From: Streptoverticillium olivoreticuli subsp. olivoreticuli
GTDB taxonomy: Bacteria; Actinomycetota; Actinomycetes; Streptomycetales; Streptomycetaceae
Reading direction: 5' to 3'
NCBI RefSeq assembly: GCF_003391135.1
Contig: NZ_CP031455.1
Coordinates: 1,054,001 to 1,118,000 of the forward strand
DNA: 64,000 nt
Of the stretch, positions 1-8,680 are shown piece after piece. Numbering within the stretch: position 1 is the stretch's first letter; each line of letters opens with the position of its first letter. The notes below the pieces were generated by a model. That model searched no databases. It was not told where the DNA came from and saw only the letters and a list, made by a program, of their open reading frames with translations. The position numbers and the translations under genes were made by a program.

Positions 1-1
1 G

Positions 2-247
2 GTGATCACCGGGGAGACCGGTGCCGATCCACGGTCGTACCGGGTGGACTTCTCCCGGTTCCGCGCCGCCATCCCCGGCTTCGACTGCGAGTGGACGGTG
101 AAGCAGGGCGCGCTCGAACTCGCCGACGCCTACCGGAAGTTCGGGCTGACCCGGGAGGACTTCGAGCGACGCTTCACCCGCCTTGCCGTGCTGCGCGCGG
201 CGTCCGACGCCGGCACCGTCGACGACACCCTGCGGTGGCGCCGATGA
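2..247 (+). CDS. NAD-dependent epimerase/dehydratase, C-terminal fragment (5' end outside window)
   Basis: Only the last 81 residues are in the window; the frame is open to the left edge, so the N-terminal Rossmann fold cannot be seen. The tail (F-D-C-E-W-T-V near residue 28, then an arginine- and leucine-rich helix ending in D-T-L-R-W-R-R) looks like the C-terminal substrate-binding part of extended SDRs that act on nucleotide sugars. The stop codon overlaps the next start (ATGA at 244-247), placing it in the same operon as the polysaccharide genes that follow. The family call is inference from the tail and the context; the exact substrate cannot be told. Confidence 0.5.
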   Translation: MITGETGADPRSYRVDFSRFRAAIPGFDCEWTVKQGALELADAYRKFGLTREDFERRFTRLAVLRAASDAGTVDDTLRWRR

Positions 248-1518
248 CCTCGGCCGGCGAACAGATGCACGCGCTGGTGGAGCGGCTGTACCCGCTGTGC
301 CGGAGCATCACCGGTGACGGTGTGCGCGCCACCCTGGAGATCGTCGACGAGTACGTTCCGCTGCAGGTGCACGAGGTGCCGACCGGGACTCAGGTGCTCG
401 ACTGGACGGTGCCGCAGGAGTGGAACATCCGGGACGCGTACATCGCCGACACCGCCGGCAACCGCGTCGTCGACTTCGCCGCGTCCAGCCTGCACGTGCT
501 CGGCTACAGCGTGCCGGTGTCGGCGACCATGCCATTGGCCGAGCTGCGCGGACACCTGCACACCCTCCCCGACCACCCGGGCTGGGTGCCGTACCGCACC
601 AGCTACTACACGCCGGAATGGGGGTTCTGCCTGGCCCAGGAGACCTTGGACGCGCTGCCGGACGGCGACTACGAGGTGCGCATCGACTCCACACTCGCGG
701 ACGGCCACCTCACCTACGCCGAACACGTGGTCCCCGGGCAGGTTCCCGACGAGGTGATCGTCTCCTGCCACGTCTGCCACCCGTCGCTGGCCAACGACAA
801 CCTGGCAGGCATCGCGGTGGCGACGTTCCTGGCCCGGGCGCTTGCGGAGGAGACGCCCTGGTACACCTACCGGTTCCTGTTCGCGCCCGGCACCATCGGG
901 GCGATCACCTGGCTGGCCCGCAACGCGGAGCGGATCGAGCAGGTAAAGCACGGGCTGGTGCTGGCCTGCGCCGGCGACCCGGGCCGGCTGACGTACAAGC
1001 AGAGCAGGCGCGGCGACGCGGAGATCGACCGGGTGATGCGGCATGTGCTGCTCGCATCCGAACGCCCGCACCGCGTCGCCGAGTTCACTCCGTACGGCTA
1101 TGACGAGCGGCAGTTCTGCTCGCCCGGGTTCGACCTCGGCGTGGGCTCGCTCAGCCGGACCCCGTACGCCGGGTATCCCGAGTACCACACCTCGGCGGAC
1201 AACCTGGACTTCGTCTCCCCGGAGGCGATGGCGGACACGCTCGCCGTCTGCCGCGAGGCATTCGCCGTGCTGGACCGCAACCGGCGGTACGTCAACCTCA
1301 GTCCCTACGGCGAACCGCAGCTGGGCCGACGGGGGTTGTACGACTCGCTCGGCGGCCGCAGCGACGCGAAGCAGGCCCAGATGGCCATGCTCTGGGTGCT
1401 CAGTCTCTCCGACGGCGAGCACAGTCTGCTGGACGTCGCCGAGCGGTCCGGGCTGCCGTTCGACACCGTCGCCGTCGCAGCCGACGCCCTGCACGGCGCC
1501 GGGCTGATCAAGGCATGA
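244..1518 (+). CDS. DUF4910 family protein, M28-aminopeptidase-like fold
   Basis: 424 residues. I chose the ATG at 244 because it overlaps the previous stop by 4 bp and starts a normal-looking protein, whereas the longer frame from 91 begins with arginine-rich out-of-character sequence. Visible motifs are C-H-V-C-H-P-S-L-A-N-D-N-L-A-G, Y-G-Y-D-E-R-Q-F and E-Y-H-T-S-A-D-N, which supply the His/Asp/Glu ligands expected of a zinc aminopeptidase-type metal centre, followed by a small winged-helix-like C-terminal part. DUF4910 proteins often sit in surface-glycan clusters; their substrate is not established, so peptidase or deacylase activity is only an inference. The stop at 1516-1518 overlaps the next start at 1515. 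Confidence 0.75.
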   Translation: MTSAGEQMHALVERLYPLCRSITGDGVRATLEIVDEYVPLQVHEVPTGTQVLDWTVPQEWNIRDAYIADTAGNRVVDFAASSLHVLGYSVPVSATMPLAELRGHLHTLPDHPGWVPYRTSYYTPEWGFCLAQETLDALPDGDYEVRIDSTLADGHLTYAEHVVPGQVPDEVIVSCHVCHPSLANDNLAGIAVATFLARALAEETPWYTYRFLFAPGTIGAITWLARNAERIEQVKHGLVLACAGDPGRLTYKQSRRGDAEIDRVMRHVLLASERPHRVAEFTPYGYDERQFCSPGFDLGVGSLSRTPYAGYPEYHTSADNLDFVSPEAMADTLAVCREAFAVLDRNRRYVNLSPYGEPQLGRRGLYDSLGGRSDAKQAQMAMLWVLSLSDGEHSLLDVAERSGLPFDTVAVAADALHGAGLIKA

Positions 1519-2828
1519 CGCCGATGACCACCGAGGGGGCGACGGCACCGGCGGACCCACCCGGAGAGGCCCGGCGGACCGCCAAGCGGGGTGCCGTCGG
1601 ACGGCTGTCCTGGGGGCTGGCCGACCAGGCGGTCTCCAGCATGATCAACTTCGCGGTGGGCATCTACGTCGCCCGCGAGCTGGGGGTGCACGCGTTCGGC
1701 GTGTTCAGCCTGGCCTGGCTGACCTACGGCGTCGTGCTCAACGTCGCCCGCGGGCTGGCCACCGACCCGCTCGTGGTGCGCTTCAGCGGCGTGCCGGAGG
1801 CGACCTGGCGCGCGGCGGCGGCCCGGTCGTCGGGCGCCGCGCTCGCCGTCGGCGCCACCCTCGGCGCGGTCTGCCTGCTGATCGGCCTCGGCCTCGGCGG
1901 CGACGTGGGGCCCGCGTTCGCCTGCCTCGGCGTCGCCCTGCCGGCGCTGCTGCTCCAGGACTCCCGGCGGTTCGCGTTCTTCGCCGCCGGCGCCGGGCGG
2001 AAGGCGTTCGCCAACGACCTCGTGCAGGGCGTCGCACTCGTCCCGGCCATGGTGGTGGCGGCCAGGGTGGGCACCGTGGCCGCGTTCCTGCTGGCCTGGG
2101 GCGCCGCCGCCGCGGTGGCCGCCGGGTACGGCTTCCTCCAGTCCGGCATCCGGCCCCGGGTGACCCAGGCCCGCGGGTGGCTCCGCGAGCAGCGCGACCT
2201 CGGTTCCCGGTACCTGGTCGAGAACGTCAGCCTCAGCGGCGCCGGCCAGCTGCGGGCGTACGGGCTCGGCGCGATCGCCGGGGTCGGCGCGGTGGGTGCG
2301 GTGCGGGGCGCGGAGCTCCTGCTCGGCCCGTTCCTCGCTCTGCTGATGGGGCTGTCGCTGGTCACCGTGGCGGAGGCGGCACGGGTGCTGAGGCAGTCAC
2401 CGCAACGGCTCGGCCGGTTCTGTCTCCTGCTGGGCGGCGGGCAGGCCGCCGCCGCACTGCTGTGGGGCTCGGCGCTGCTGCTGATGCCGGACCGGGCCGG
2501 CGAGTTCGTCCTCGGCGACGTCTGGCACTCCGCCTCGCGGCTCATCCTGCCCGCCACGCTCGGCGTCGCGGGCGCCGGCCTGGGCAGCGGCGCGGCGGCC
2601 GGGCTGCGCGCGCTCGCCGCGGCCCGGCGCAGCCTGCGCTGCCAGTTGTTCGCCTCCGCCTGCTACCTCGGCGGCGGGATCGGCGGTGCGGCCGCCGCCG
2701 GCACGGTCGGCTCGGCCTGGGGCGTCGCCGCCGCGACCGCCTGCGGCTCGGCCGTGTGGTGGCTGCAACTGCGGTCCGCCCTGCGCGAGCGCGACCACCA
2801 CCCCATTCCCGAAGTGAGGACCTCATGA
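1515..2828 (+). CDS. Polysaccharide/lipid-linked oligosaccharide flippase (Wzx/MATE-like)
   Basis: 437 residues with about ten to twelve hydrophobic segments rich in Ala, Gly, Leu and Val and short polar loops, typical of the Wzx/MVF part of the MOP exporter superfamily. A charged N-terminal tail (residues 1-30) precedes the first helix, which starts near the Leu-Ser-Trp-Gly-Leu stretch. Its place between sugar-modifying genes and a glycosyltransferase supports a role in moving a lipid-linked glycan across the cytoplasmic membrane. The start overlaps the DUF4910 stop and its own stop overlaps the glycosyltransferase start. No residue identifies the substrate. Confidence 0.72.
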   Translation: MTPMTTEGATAPADPPGEARRTAKRGAVGRLSWGLADQAVSSMINFAVGIYVARELGVHAFGVFSLAWLTYGVVLNVARGLATDPLVVRFSGVPEATWRAAAARSSGAALAVGATLGAVCLLIGLGLGGDVGPAFACLGVALPALLLQDSRRFAFFAAGAGRKAFANDLVQGVALVPAMVVAARVGTVAAFLLAWGAAAAVAAGYGFLQSGIRPRVTQARGWLREQRDLGSRYLVENVSLSGAGQLRAYGLGAIAGVGAVGAVRGAELLLGPFLALLMGLSLVTVAEAARVLRQSPQRLGRFCLLLGGGQAAAALLWGSALLLMPDRAGEFVLGDVWHSASRLILPATLGVAGAGLGSGAAAGLRALAAARRSLRCQLFASACYLGGGIGGAAAAGTVGSAWGVAAATACGSAVWWLQLRSALRERDHHPIPEVRTS

Positions 2829-3772
2829 CCACCCGACCCAGGCTGAGCATCGGCCTGCCCGTCTACAACGGCGAGGAGTATCTGGCCGAATCGCTCGACG
2901 CCCTGCTCGGCCAGACCTACGAGGACTTCGAGCTGGTCGTCTCCGACAACGCCTCGACCGACGGGACCCGGGGCATCTGCCGCCGGTACGCCGCGCGGGA
3001 CTCGCGCGTCCGGTACCTCCGGCTGCCCCGGAACATCGGCGCCGCGCCGAACCACAACTACGTGTTCACCGAGTGCCGCGGCGAGCTGTTCAAGTGGGCC
3101 TCGCACGACGACCTGTACGCCCGGGACCTGTTACGGCGCTGTGTGGAGGCGCTGGACGAGCGGCCGGACGTGATCCTCGCGCACTCCGGCCAGGCGGTCA
3201 TCGACGGCGACGGCCAGGTCAAGGTCCCGTACGAGTACGGGCTGGCCACCGACTCGCCGTACGCGCCGGAGCGCTTCCGCAGCCTGCTGTTCGAGCCCGG
3301 CGGCGACGACTTCTACGGGGTGATGCGGGCCGACGTGCTGCGCCGGGTGAAGCCGCACGACAGCTACCACCACGCGGACCGCACGTTCGTCGCCGAGATC
3401 ACCCTGCACGGGCCCTTCCACCAGGTGCCGGAGCTGCTGTACTTCCGCCGCGACCACCCCACTCGCGCCGAGCGGGCGAACCCTTCCAAACGCTCCCGGT
3501 GCGTCAACCTGGACCCGCGCCGGGCAGGCCCGCTGCACCCGACGCCCCGGCTGCTCGCCGAGTACGTCTGGGGCTTCGCCTCGGCGATCCGGCGGGCGCC
3601 GTTGTCCCCGGCCGACCGGCGCGCGTGCCACCGCCACCTGGGCGCATGGATGGCCAGCCGGGTCCGGCCGGGCGCCGGCGAGCGGGTCGAGGACCGCGCC
3701 CCCGTCGACCCGGGCCGACTCACCGTCTCCGTCGACGCCCTCGTCGCCGGACGTGGGGAGAGGCGGGCATGA
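2825..3772 (+). CDS. Family 2 glycosyltransferase
   Basis: 315 residues from the ATG at 2825, which overlaps the flippase stop (ATGA). The N-terminus L-S-I-G-L-P-V-Y-N-G-E-E-Y-L, then V-S-D-N-A-S-T-D-G-T, is the classic nucleotide-sugar binding half of a GT-A/GT2 enzyme. W-A-S-H-D-D-L-Y near residue 97 supplies the acidic metal-binding cluster. It probably adds one sugar to the lipid-linked repeat unit in the cytoplasm. The C-terminal 80 residues are Arg/Pro-rich without membrane helices. The next gene starts inside the stop (ATGA at 3769). Confidence 0.85.
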   Translation: MTTRPRLSIGLPVYNGEEYLAESLDALLGQTYEDFELVVSDNASTDGTRGICRRYAARDSRVRYLRLPRNIGAAPNHNYVFTECRGELFKWASHDDLYARDLLRRCVEALDERPDVILAHSGQAVIDGDGQVKVPYEYGLATDSPYAPERFRSLLFEPGGDDFYGVMRADVLRRVKPHDSYHHADRTFVAEITLHGPFHQVPELLYFRRDHPTRAERANPSKRSRCVNLDPRRAGPLHPTPRLLAEYVWGFASAIRRAPLSPADRRACHRHLGAWMASRVRPGAGERVEDRAPVDPGRLTVSVDALVAGRGERRA

Positions 3773-4995
3773 CGTCCGCGGACGAGACCCCGGTGCGCGT
3801 CGGGGTGTTCGGCCTGCTCGGCTCCGGCAACCTCGGCAACGACGGGTCGCTCGAGGCCGTGCTCGGCTACCTCCGCGCCGAGCACCCGGAGGCGGTCGTG
3901 GACGCGCTGTGCGGCGGACCCGAGGTCGTCGCGGCCCGGTACGGAATCCCCGCGACGCGGCTGCACTGGTACCGCGGGGAGTACCGGACCGCGTCGCGTG
4001 CGGGCGCGATCGCGGCGAAGGGTCTGGGCAAACTCGTCGACGCCGCCCGCACCACCGCCTGGGTGCGCCGGCACGACGTGGTGATCGTGCCGGGCATGGG
4101 CGTCCTGGAGGCCACGCTGCCGCTGCGGCCGTGGGGCTTCCCGTACGCGCTGTTCCTGCTCTGCGCGACCGGCCGGCTGTTCGGCACCCGGGTCGCGCTG
4201 GTCGGCGTGGGCGCCGCCGCGATCGGCAACCGGCCGGCCCGGGCCCTGGTGCGCTGGTCGGCGCGGCTGGCCACCTACCGCTCCTACCGGGACACCCTGT
4301 CCCGCGACGCGATGCGGGCGATGGGCGTGGACACCGCGCGCGACGAGGTCTACCCGGACCTCGCGTTCGCCCTGCCGACGCCGCCGCCTGATCCCTCGGG
4401 CCAGGTCTGCGTCGGCGTCATGGACTTCCACGGCGGCGACGACGACCGCGCCCGCGCCGAGGAGATCCACCGGCGCTACCTCGACGGGACGACCCGCTTC
4501 GTCCGCGCGCTGGTCGAGGACGGCAGGCCGGTCCGGCTGGTCACCGGCGACGAGTGCGATGCGCCAGTGGTCGCCGCGATCCTCGACGCGGTGGACTCGC
4601 CGCTGGTCACCGCCGCCGAAGCGGCCTCGCTGGCCGACCTGATGAAGGAGATGGCGGCTGCCGACACCGTGGTGGCGACCCGCTACCACAACCTGATCTG
4701 CGCGCTGAAGGTCGGCACGCCCACGCTCGCACTCAGCTATGCGGCGAAGAGCGACGCGCTCATGGATCGGATGGGGCTTGCCGCGTACTGCCATCCGGCC
4801 CGCGAGGTCGACGCCGACCGGCTGCTCGAGCAGTTCCGGGCACTGGAGCAGCGATCGGCGGAGCTGCGGCGGACCCTCACCGAGCGGAACGTGATCGCCG
4901 CCCGGCAACTGGAGCACCAGTTCAGCGCCTTGACCGCGGCCCTGTTCCCGGCGGCCGACCACGCCCATGCCCACGCCCTGCGGGAGGCTCCATGA
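3769..4995 (+). CDS. Polysaccharide pyruvyl transferase family protein
   Basis: 408 residues. The opening V-G-V-F-G-L-L-G-S-G-N-L-G-N-D-G-S resembles the glycine-rich start of CsaB/PssM-type pyruvyltransferases, and the late T-R-Y-H-N-L-I-C-A-L-K-V-G-T-P block matches the R-x-H motif region of that family. Known members transfer a ketal pyruvate from phosphoenolpyruvate to a sugar of a cell-surface polymer, adding negative charge. The gene is coupled to both neighbours by 4-bp overlaps, consistent with stoichiometric expression in a glycan assembly operon. The sugar acceptor is unknown. Confidence 0.75.
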   Translation: MTSADETPVRVGVFGLLGSGNLGNDGSLEAVLGYLRAEHPEAVVDALCGGPEVVAARYGIPATRLHWYRGEYRTASRAGAIAAKGLGKLVDAARTTAWVRRHDVVIVPGMGVLEATLPLRPWGFPYALFLLCATGRLFGTRVALVGVGAAAIGNRPARALVRWSARLATYRSYRDTLSRDAMRAMGVDTARDEVYPDLAFALPTPPPDPSGQVCVGVMDFHGGDDDRARAEEIHRRYLDGTTRFVRALVEDGRPVRLVTGDECDAPVVAAILDAVDSPLVTAAEAASLADLMKEMAAADTVVATRYHNLICALKVGTPTLALSYAAKSDALMDRMGLAAYCHPAREVDADRLLEQFRALEQRSAELRRTLTERNVIAARQLEHQFSALTAALFPAADHAHAHALREAP

Positions 4996-5543
4996 AAGCG
5001 ACCGAAGTCCCGGCGATCGCCGGCGCGTACCTGTTCGAGCCGACGCCGTACGCCGACGAGCGCGGCTTCTTCTGCCGCACCTTCGACGCCGACGTGGTCC
5101 GCTCGGTGGGCCTCGACCCGGACACCTTCATCCAGGACAGCGTGTCCCGCTCGGCCCGGGGCGTGCTGCGCGGCCTGCACCTGCGCTCCGGTGCCGGCGA
5201 GGCCAAGCTGGTGCGGTGCTCGTACGGGAGGATCTTCGACGTCGTCGTGGACCTGCGGACGGACTCGCCGACCTACCGCAACCCGGCCTTCTTCGAGCTG
5301 TCCGGCGAGACGCAGGTGACCCTGTACATCCCCGCGGGGTGCGCGCACGGCTTCCAGGCGCTGACCGAAATCGCCGACACCTCGTACCGGATCGACCGCC
5401 CGCACGATCCGGCCGAGGACGTGACGATCGCCTTCGACGACCCGGAACTCGCCATTCCCTGGCCGCTGCCGGTCACATCGATGTCCCAGCGGGACCGGGA
5501 GGCGCCGAGCCTCGCCGAGGCCCTGAAGCAAAAGGAGAGGTGA
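4992..5543 (+). CDS. dTDP-4-dehydrorhamnose 3,5-epimerase (RmlC)-like protein
   Basis: 183 residues, the usual RmlC length. Family signatures are D-E-R-G-F-F-C-R-T-F at about 20-29, R-G-V-L-R-G-L-H-L (catalytic His region, about 57-65), Y-I-P-A-G-C-A-H-G-F-Q-A-L near 113-125 and D-P-E-L-A-I-P-W-P near the end. RmlC enzymes epimerise C3 and C5 of dTDP-4-keto-6-deoxyglucose in a cupin fold. Because rmlA, rmlB and rmlD are not in the window, the substrate could be another keto-sugar of this glycan. Start at ATG 4992 overlaps the previous stop. Confidence 0.85.
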   Translation: MKATEVPAIAGAYLFEPTPYADERGFFCRTFDADVVRSVGLDPDTFIQDSVSRSARGVLRGLHLRSGAGEAKLVRCSYGRIFDVVVDLRTDSPTYRNPAFFELSGETQVTLYIPAGCAHGFQALTEIADTSYRIDRPHDPAEDVTIAFDDPELAIPWPLPVTSMSQRDREAPSLAEALKQKER

Positions 5544-5550
5544 GGTCGGC

Positions 5551-6876
5551 ATGGACACCGATGAATTCCCGCTGCCCCGGTCCCGGGCCGCGAACGAGCG
5601 GCTGCACGCCCTGATCCCCGGGGGCGCGCACACCTACGCCAAGGGCGACGACCAGTACCCCGAGAACCTGGCCCCGGTGATAAGCCACGGCCACGGCGCC
5701 CACGTGTGGGACGTCGACGGCAACCGCTACATCGAGTACGGCTCCGGCCTGCGGTCGGTCAGCCTCGGCCACGCCCACCCACGCGTGATCGAGGCGGTGC
5801 GGCGGGAACTCGACCGCGGCAGCAACTTCGTCCGGCCGTCCATCGTGGAGGTCGAGGCCGCGGAACGCTTCCTGGCCACGGTGCCGACCGCCGAGATGGT
5901 GAAGTTCGCGAAGAACGGCTCCGACGCCACCACCGCCGCGGTGCGCCTCGCCCGCGCCGCCACCGGGCGCCCGCGGGTGGCCATTTGCGGCGACCATCCG
6001 TTCTTCTCCGTCGACGACTGGTTCATCGGCACCACGCCGATGTCCGCGGGCATTCCGGCGGCGACCACCGAGCTCACCGTGGCGTTCCCTTATGGTGACC
6101 TGGCCGCCACGGAGGAGCTGCTCACCCGGTACCAGGACGAGGTCGCCTGCCTGATCCTCGAACCCGCCTCCCACACCGAGCCGCCACCCGGGTACCTCCA
6201 GGGCCTGCGCGAGCTGGCCGACCGGCACGGCTGCGTACTGGTCTTCGATGAGATGATCACCGGCTTCCGCTGGTCCGAGGCGGGCGCCCAGGGCCTGTAC
6301 GGCGTCGTCCCCGACCTCTCCACGTTCGGCAAGGCGCTGGGCAACGGGTTCGCCGTCTCCGCGCTGGCCGGGCGCCGCGATCTGATGGAGCGTGGCGGGC
6401 TGCGTCACCCCGGCGACCGGGTGTTCCTGCTGTCCACCACGCACGGTGCGGAAACACACTCGCTGGCCGCCGCGATGGCCGTGCTCACCACCTACGTCGA
6501 GGAGGGCGTCACCGCGCGGCTGCACGCCCTCGGCGAGCGGTTGGCCGCCGGTGTCCGCGAGGCCGCGGCCGGCATGGGCGTCGGCGACCACATCGTCGTC
6601 CGGGGCCGGGCCAGCAACCTGGTCTTCGCCACCCTCGACGAGAACCGGCAGCCGTCGCAGCAGTACCGCACCCTGTTCCTGCGCCGGCTCCTCGCGGGCG
6701 GGGTGCTGGCCCCGTCGTTCGTGGTGAGCAGCGCGCTCGGCGACGCCGACATCGACCGCACCGTCGACGTGGTGGCCCAGGCATGTGCGGTGTACCGGAA
6801 GGCACTGGACGCCGCCGACCCCACCCCCTGGCTGGCCGGGCGGCCGGTGAAGCCCGTATTCCGCCGCTTGGCATGA
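5551..6876 (+). CDS. Glutamate-1-semialdehyde 2,1-aminomutase-like class III aminotransferase
   Basis: 441 residues, fold type I PLP enzyme. The PLP lysine is K261 in S-T-F-G-K-A-L-G-N-G-F; the cofactor aspartate lies in V-F-D-E-M-I-T-G-F-R; K-N-G-S-D-A-T near 119 is the phosphate-binding loop. The sequence resembles HemL, but the gene is the last member of a glycan operon and only 7 bp behind the RmlC-like gene. Housekeeping hemL is normally with other tetrapyrrole genes, so I infer an amino-sugar or amino-acid decoration role. There is an AAAGGAGAGG ribosome site before the ATG. Confidence 0.8.
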   Translation: MDTDEFPLPRSRAANERLHALIPGGAHTYAKGDDQYPENLAPVISHGHGAHVWDVDGNRYIEYGSGLRSVSLGHAHPRVIEAVRRELDRGSNFVRPSIVEVEAAERFLATVPTAEMVKFAKNGSDATTAAVRLARAATGRPRVAICGDHPFFSVDDWFIGTTPMSAGIPAATTELTVAFPYGDLAATEELLTRYQDEVACLILEPASHTEPPPGYLQGLRELADRHGCVLVFDEMITGFRWSEAGAQGLYGVVPDLSTFGKALGNGFAVSALAGRRDLMERGGLRHPGDRVFLLSTTHGAETHSLAAAMAVLTTYVEEGVTARLHALGERLAAGVREAAAGMGVGDHIVVRGRASNLVFATLDENRQPSQQYRTLFLRRLLAGGVLAPSFVVSSALGDADIDRTVDVVAQACAVYRKALDAADPTPWLAGRPVKPVFRRLA

Positions 6877-6888
6877 TGTGACGTGACG

Positions 6889-7548
6889 TCAGTTACGCTC
6901 CCGCCGACCGGCGTCGGCCGTCCGGTCGACCAGCCACGCGGTCGCCGGTATCACCACCAGCGCGGTGCACCAGCCGCCGAGGACGTCGGTCGGGTAGTGC
7001 GCGCCCAGGGCGACCTGCGCCCAGCCCATGGCGGCGCCGGCGACCAGCGCCGCGACGAGCACGAGCAACGTGCCGGCCGTCCTGCCGAGGCCGAGCCGGC
7101 CGGTCGCGAGCAGCGCCACCACGAGGGCGAGCGCGGTGGCGAAGGCGGTGTGCCCGCTCGGGTAGGACAGGTTGTCGCCGTGGATGGTGCGTCCCGCCAG
7201 GTGCTTGAGCAGCGTCGCCGTCCCCACGGTCATGCCGACGCCGACAACGACGAGCACCGCCGCGCGAGGACGCCGAAGCAGCAGGCAGCCCGTCACGGTG
7301 GCCACGACCAGCGTCGCCGCTCCGGCGGGCTCCCCCAAGGAGTCCATGGCCAGGGCGACTTGCCGCCACGGCGGCCCCACAGTGTCCGCCGTCGGCTGGA
7401 TGATCCACCTGTCCACCGTGCCGGGCTCGCTGTGGCCGGCGTACAGGACCCCGAGCACGACGACCGCCAGCGTGGCGAGCGCCGCGATCAGCCCGAGCCA
7501 CGCGCGCAGCGATGGGGGCAGCAGCGCGGGTGCCGGCCGGCCGGTCAT
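6889..7548 (-). CDS. PAP2 (type 2 phosphatidic acid phosphatase) family membrane protein
   Basis: 219 residues from the ATG at 7548 (a start at 7614 would add a 22-residue basic, non-hydrophobic tail). Five to six membrane segments are visible. PAP2 motifs are present: K-H-L-A-G-R (motif 1, degenerate), Y-P-S-G-H-T-A-F (motif 2 with the catalytic His) and L-G-A-H-Y-P-T-D-V-L-G-G (motif 3 with the nucleophilic His). Such enzymes remove phosphate from lipid phosphates at the outer membrane face, for example undecaprenyl pyrophosphate or phosphatidic acid. It is convergent with the glycan operon and ends 12 bp after it, so a link to lipid-carrier recycling is possible but unproven. Confidence 0.82.
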   Translation of the reverse strand: MTGRPAPALLPPSLRAWLGLIAALATLAVVVLGVLYAGHSEPGTVDRWIIQPTADTVGPPWRQVALAMDSLGEPAGAATLVVATVTGCLLLRRPRAAVLVVVGVGMTVGTATLLKHLAGRTIHGDNLSYPSGHTAFATALALVVALLATGRLGLGRTAGTLLVLVAALVAGAAMGWAQVALGAHYPTDVLGGWCTALVVIPATAWLVDRTADAGRRERN

Positions 7549-7764
7549 ACGCCCACCGCGTCCGGTCGGCCGCCCGGGCCGATGAGCGCGTGCACTACCT
7601 GCCGCGCACCCCACTCATGACCGAGACGGGGAAAAACCCGCACACCGTCGCAGACCATCCGGCAGATGCTGTGCACCTCCCCCTCCCCTCTCCCGTCGGG
7701 GCCGACTCCATCCGCCGACATGGCCGGGATCGTCAGATGTACGGGCTGACAGTCCGCGTTGTCA

Positions 7765-7789
7765 ACACTCCGTCGTAGCGTGGAGGTGT
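7765..7789. promoter_or_regulatory. MerR-like inverted repeat in the 7549-7927 intergenic gap
   Basis: ACACTCC and GGAGGTGT form a near-perfect dyad (CTCC-N10-GGAG core) flanked by TTGTCA on one side and, read on the minus strand, TTGACA (7792-7787) on the other. The core resembles MerR-family operators, which lie inside promoters with stretched spacers. No convincing -10 box was found in either direction, and no MerR gene lies next to it. The rest of the gap (7549-7927) holds only a 16-codon frame at 7792. Confidence 0.35.
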
Positions 7790-7791
7790 CA

Positions 7792-7842
7792 ATGAAGGGG
7801 AAGTTGAGGGGTGCGGGAACGGCGTTGCTCGGCCGGCCGTGA
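7792..7842 (+). CDS. Possible 16-residue micro-ORF after the dyad
   Basis: ATG at 7792 sits 5 bp after a GGAGG and encodes M-K-G-K-L-R-G-A-G-T-A-L-L-G-R-P before TGA. The strong ribosome site is part of the right arm of the dyad, so the match could be coincidental. No homology recognised. It may be a remnant of a deleted regulator gene or not a gene at all. Confidence 0.15.
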   Translation: MKGKLRGAGTALLGRP

Positions 7843-7927
7843 AGCAGACCGCCGAGCTTCCGCGTTCCGGCAGCCCTCACCCCGGGCCGGTGTCATGCGG
7901 CCGGGGAGGCCCGGCAGGCCGGGCGTG

Positions 7928-8680
7928 TCAGACGGCTGTGCGGCCGCCGTCCACGGGCAGTACGGCGCCGTGGACGAAGCTCGCCGCTTCGCCGGCCAGA
8001 TAGGCGATCGCCTCGGCGATCTCCTCCGGCTCGGCCGGGCGTCCGGCGGGGGCCTGGGCGGCCAGGGCGTCGAGATCCTCGCCCATGTCGGCCGTGCCCT
8101 CCGTGCGCACGGGCCCGGGGCGGACGGCGTTGACCCGCACCCCGCGCGGGCCGTACTCCGCCGCCCATGCCTTGGTCAGCAGTTCCACGGCCGCTTTGCT
8201 CGACCCGTACAGGGCCATGCCCGCGGCCCCGTACTCGGCCACCATGGTGCTCACGTTGACGATCGCACCGCCGCCCCGCTCGGCCATCGCCGGCGCGAGG
8301 GCCGCCACCAGATGGAACGGCGCCTTCACGTTCAGCGCGTAGACGGTGTCGACCTCGCTCTCCGTTGCCTGCTCGGTGGGCCCGAAGGGGTAGATGCCCG
8401 CGTTGTTCACCAGGATGTCCACCCGGCCCCCGCCCAGGTCCACGGCGCGCCGCGCCAGTTGCCGCACCGACTGCGCCTCCCGCAGATCGGCGGCGACGAA
8501 GTCGGCCTTGCCGCCGCGGTCGCGGATGGCGGCGACCACGGACTCGCCGCGGGAGCTGTCCCGCCCGGCGACCAGTACGTGCGCTCCCCGCTCGGCCAGC
8601 AGCACCGCGGTCGCGGCGCCGATCCCGCTGGTCGCCCCGGTCACCAGGGCCACTCGTCCGGTCAGGTCATGAGAACCCAT
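7928..8680 (-). CDS. SDR family oxidoreductase
   Basis: 250 residues. I placed the start at the ATG at 8680, preceded by GGAGGA; the frame runs on to 8812 but that extension is not SDR-like. Classical short-chain dehydrogenase features are T-G-A-T-S-G-I-G at 14-21, N-N-A-G-I, a catalytic Y-G-S-S-K tetrad pair, and R-P-G-P-V after it, ending V-D-G-G-R. It should be a cytoplasmic NAD(P)-dependent alcohol/ketone oxidoreductase. It is followed upstream on the same strand by a second SDR gene, but 216 bp separate them. Confidence 0.88.
   Translation of the reverse strand: MGSHDLTGRVALVTGATSGIGAATAVLLAERGAHVLVAGRDSSRGESVVAAIRDRGGKADFVAADLREAQSVRQLARRAVDLGGGRVDILVNNAGIYPFGPTEQATESEVDTVYALNVKAPFHLVAALAPAMAERGGGAIVNVSTMVAEYGAAGMALYGSSKAAVELLTKAWAAEYGPRGVRVNAVRPGPVRTEGTADMGEDLDALAAQAPAGRPAEPEEIAEAIAYLAGEAASFVHGAVLPVDGGRTAV

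Noticed and set aside
5551..6876. Calling the GSA-aminomutase-like gene hemL
   Set aside because: It is the last gene of a glycan operon with no tetrapyrrole genes near; left as HemL-like only.
6883..7620. A 245-codon plus-strand frame opposite the PAP2 gene
   Set aside because: Arg/Gln/Gly-rich, antisense to a protein with three clear PAP2 motifs.
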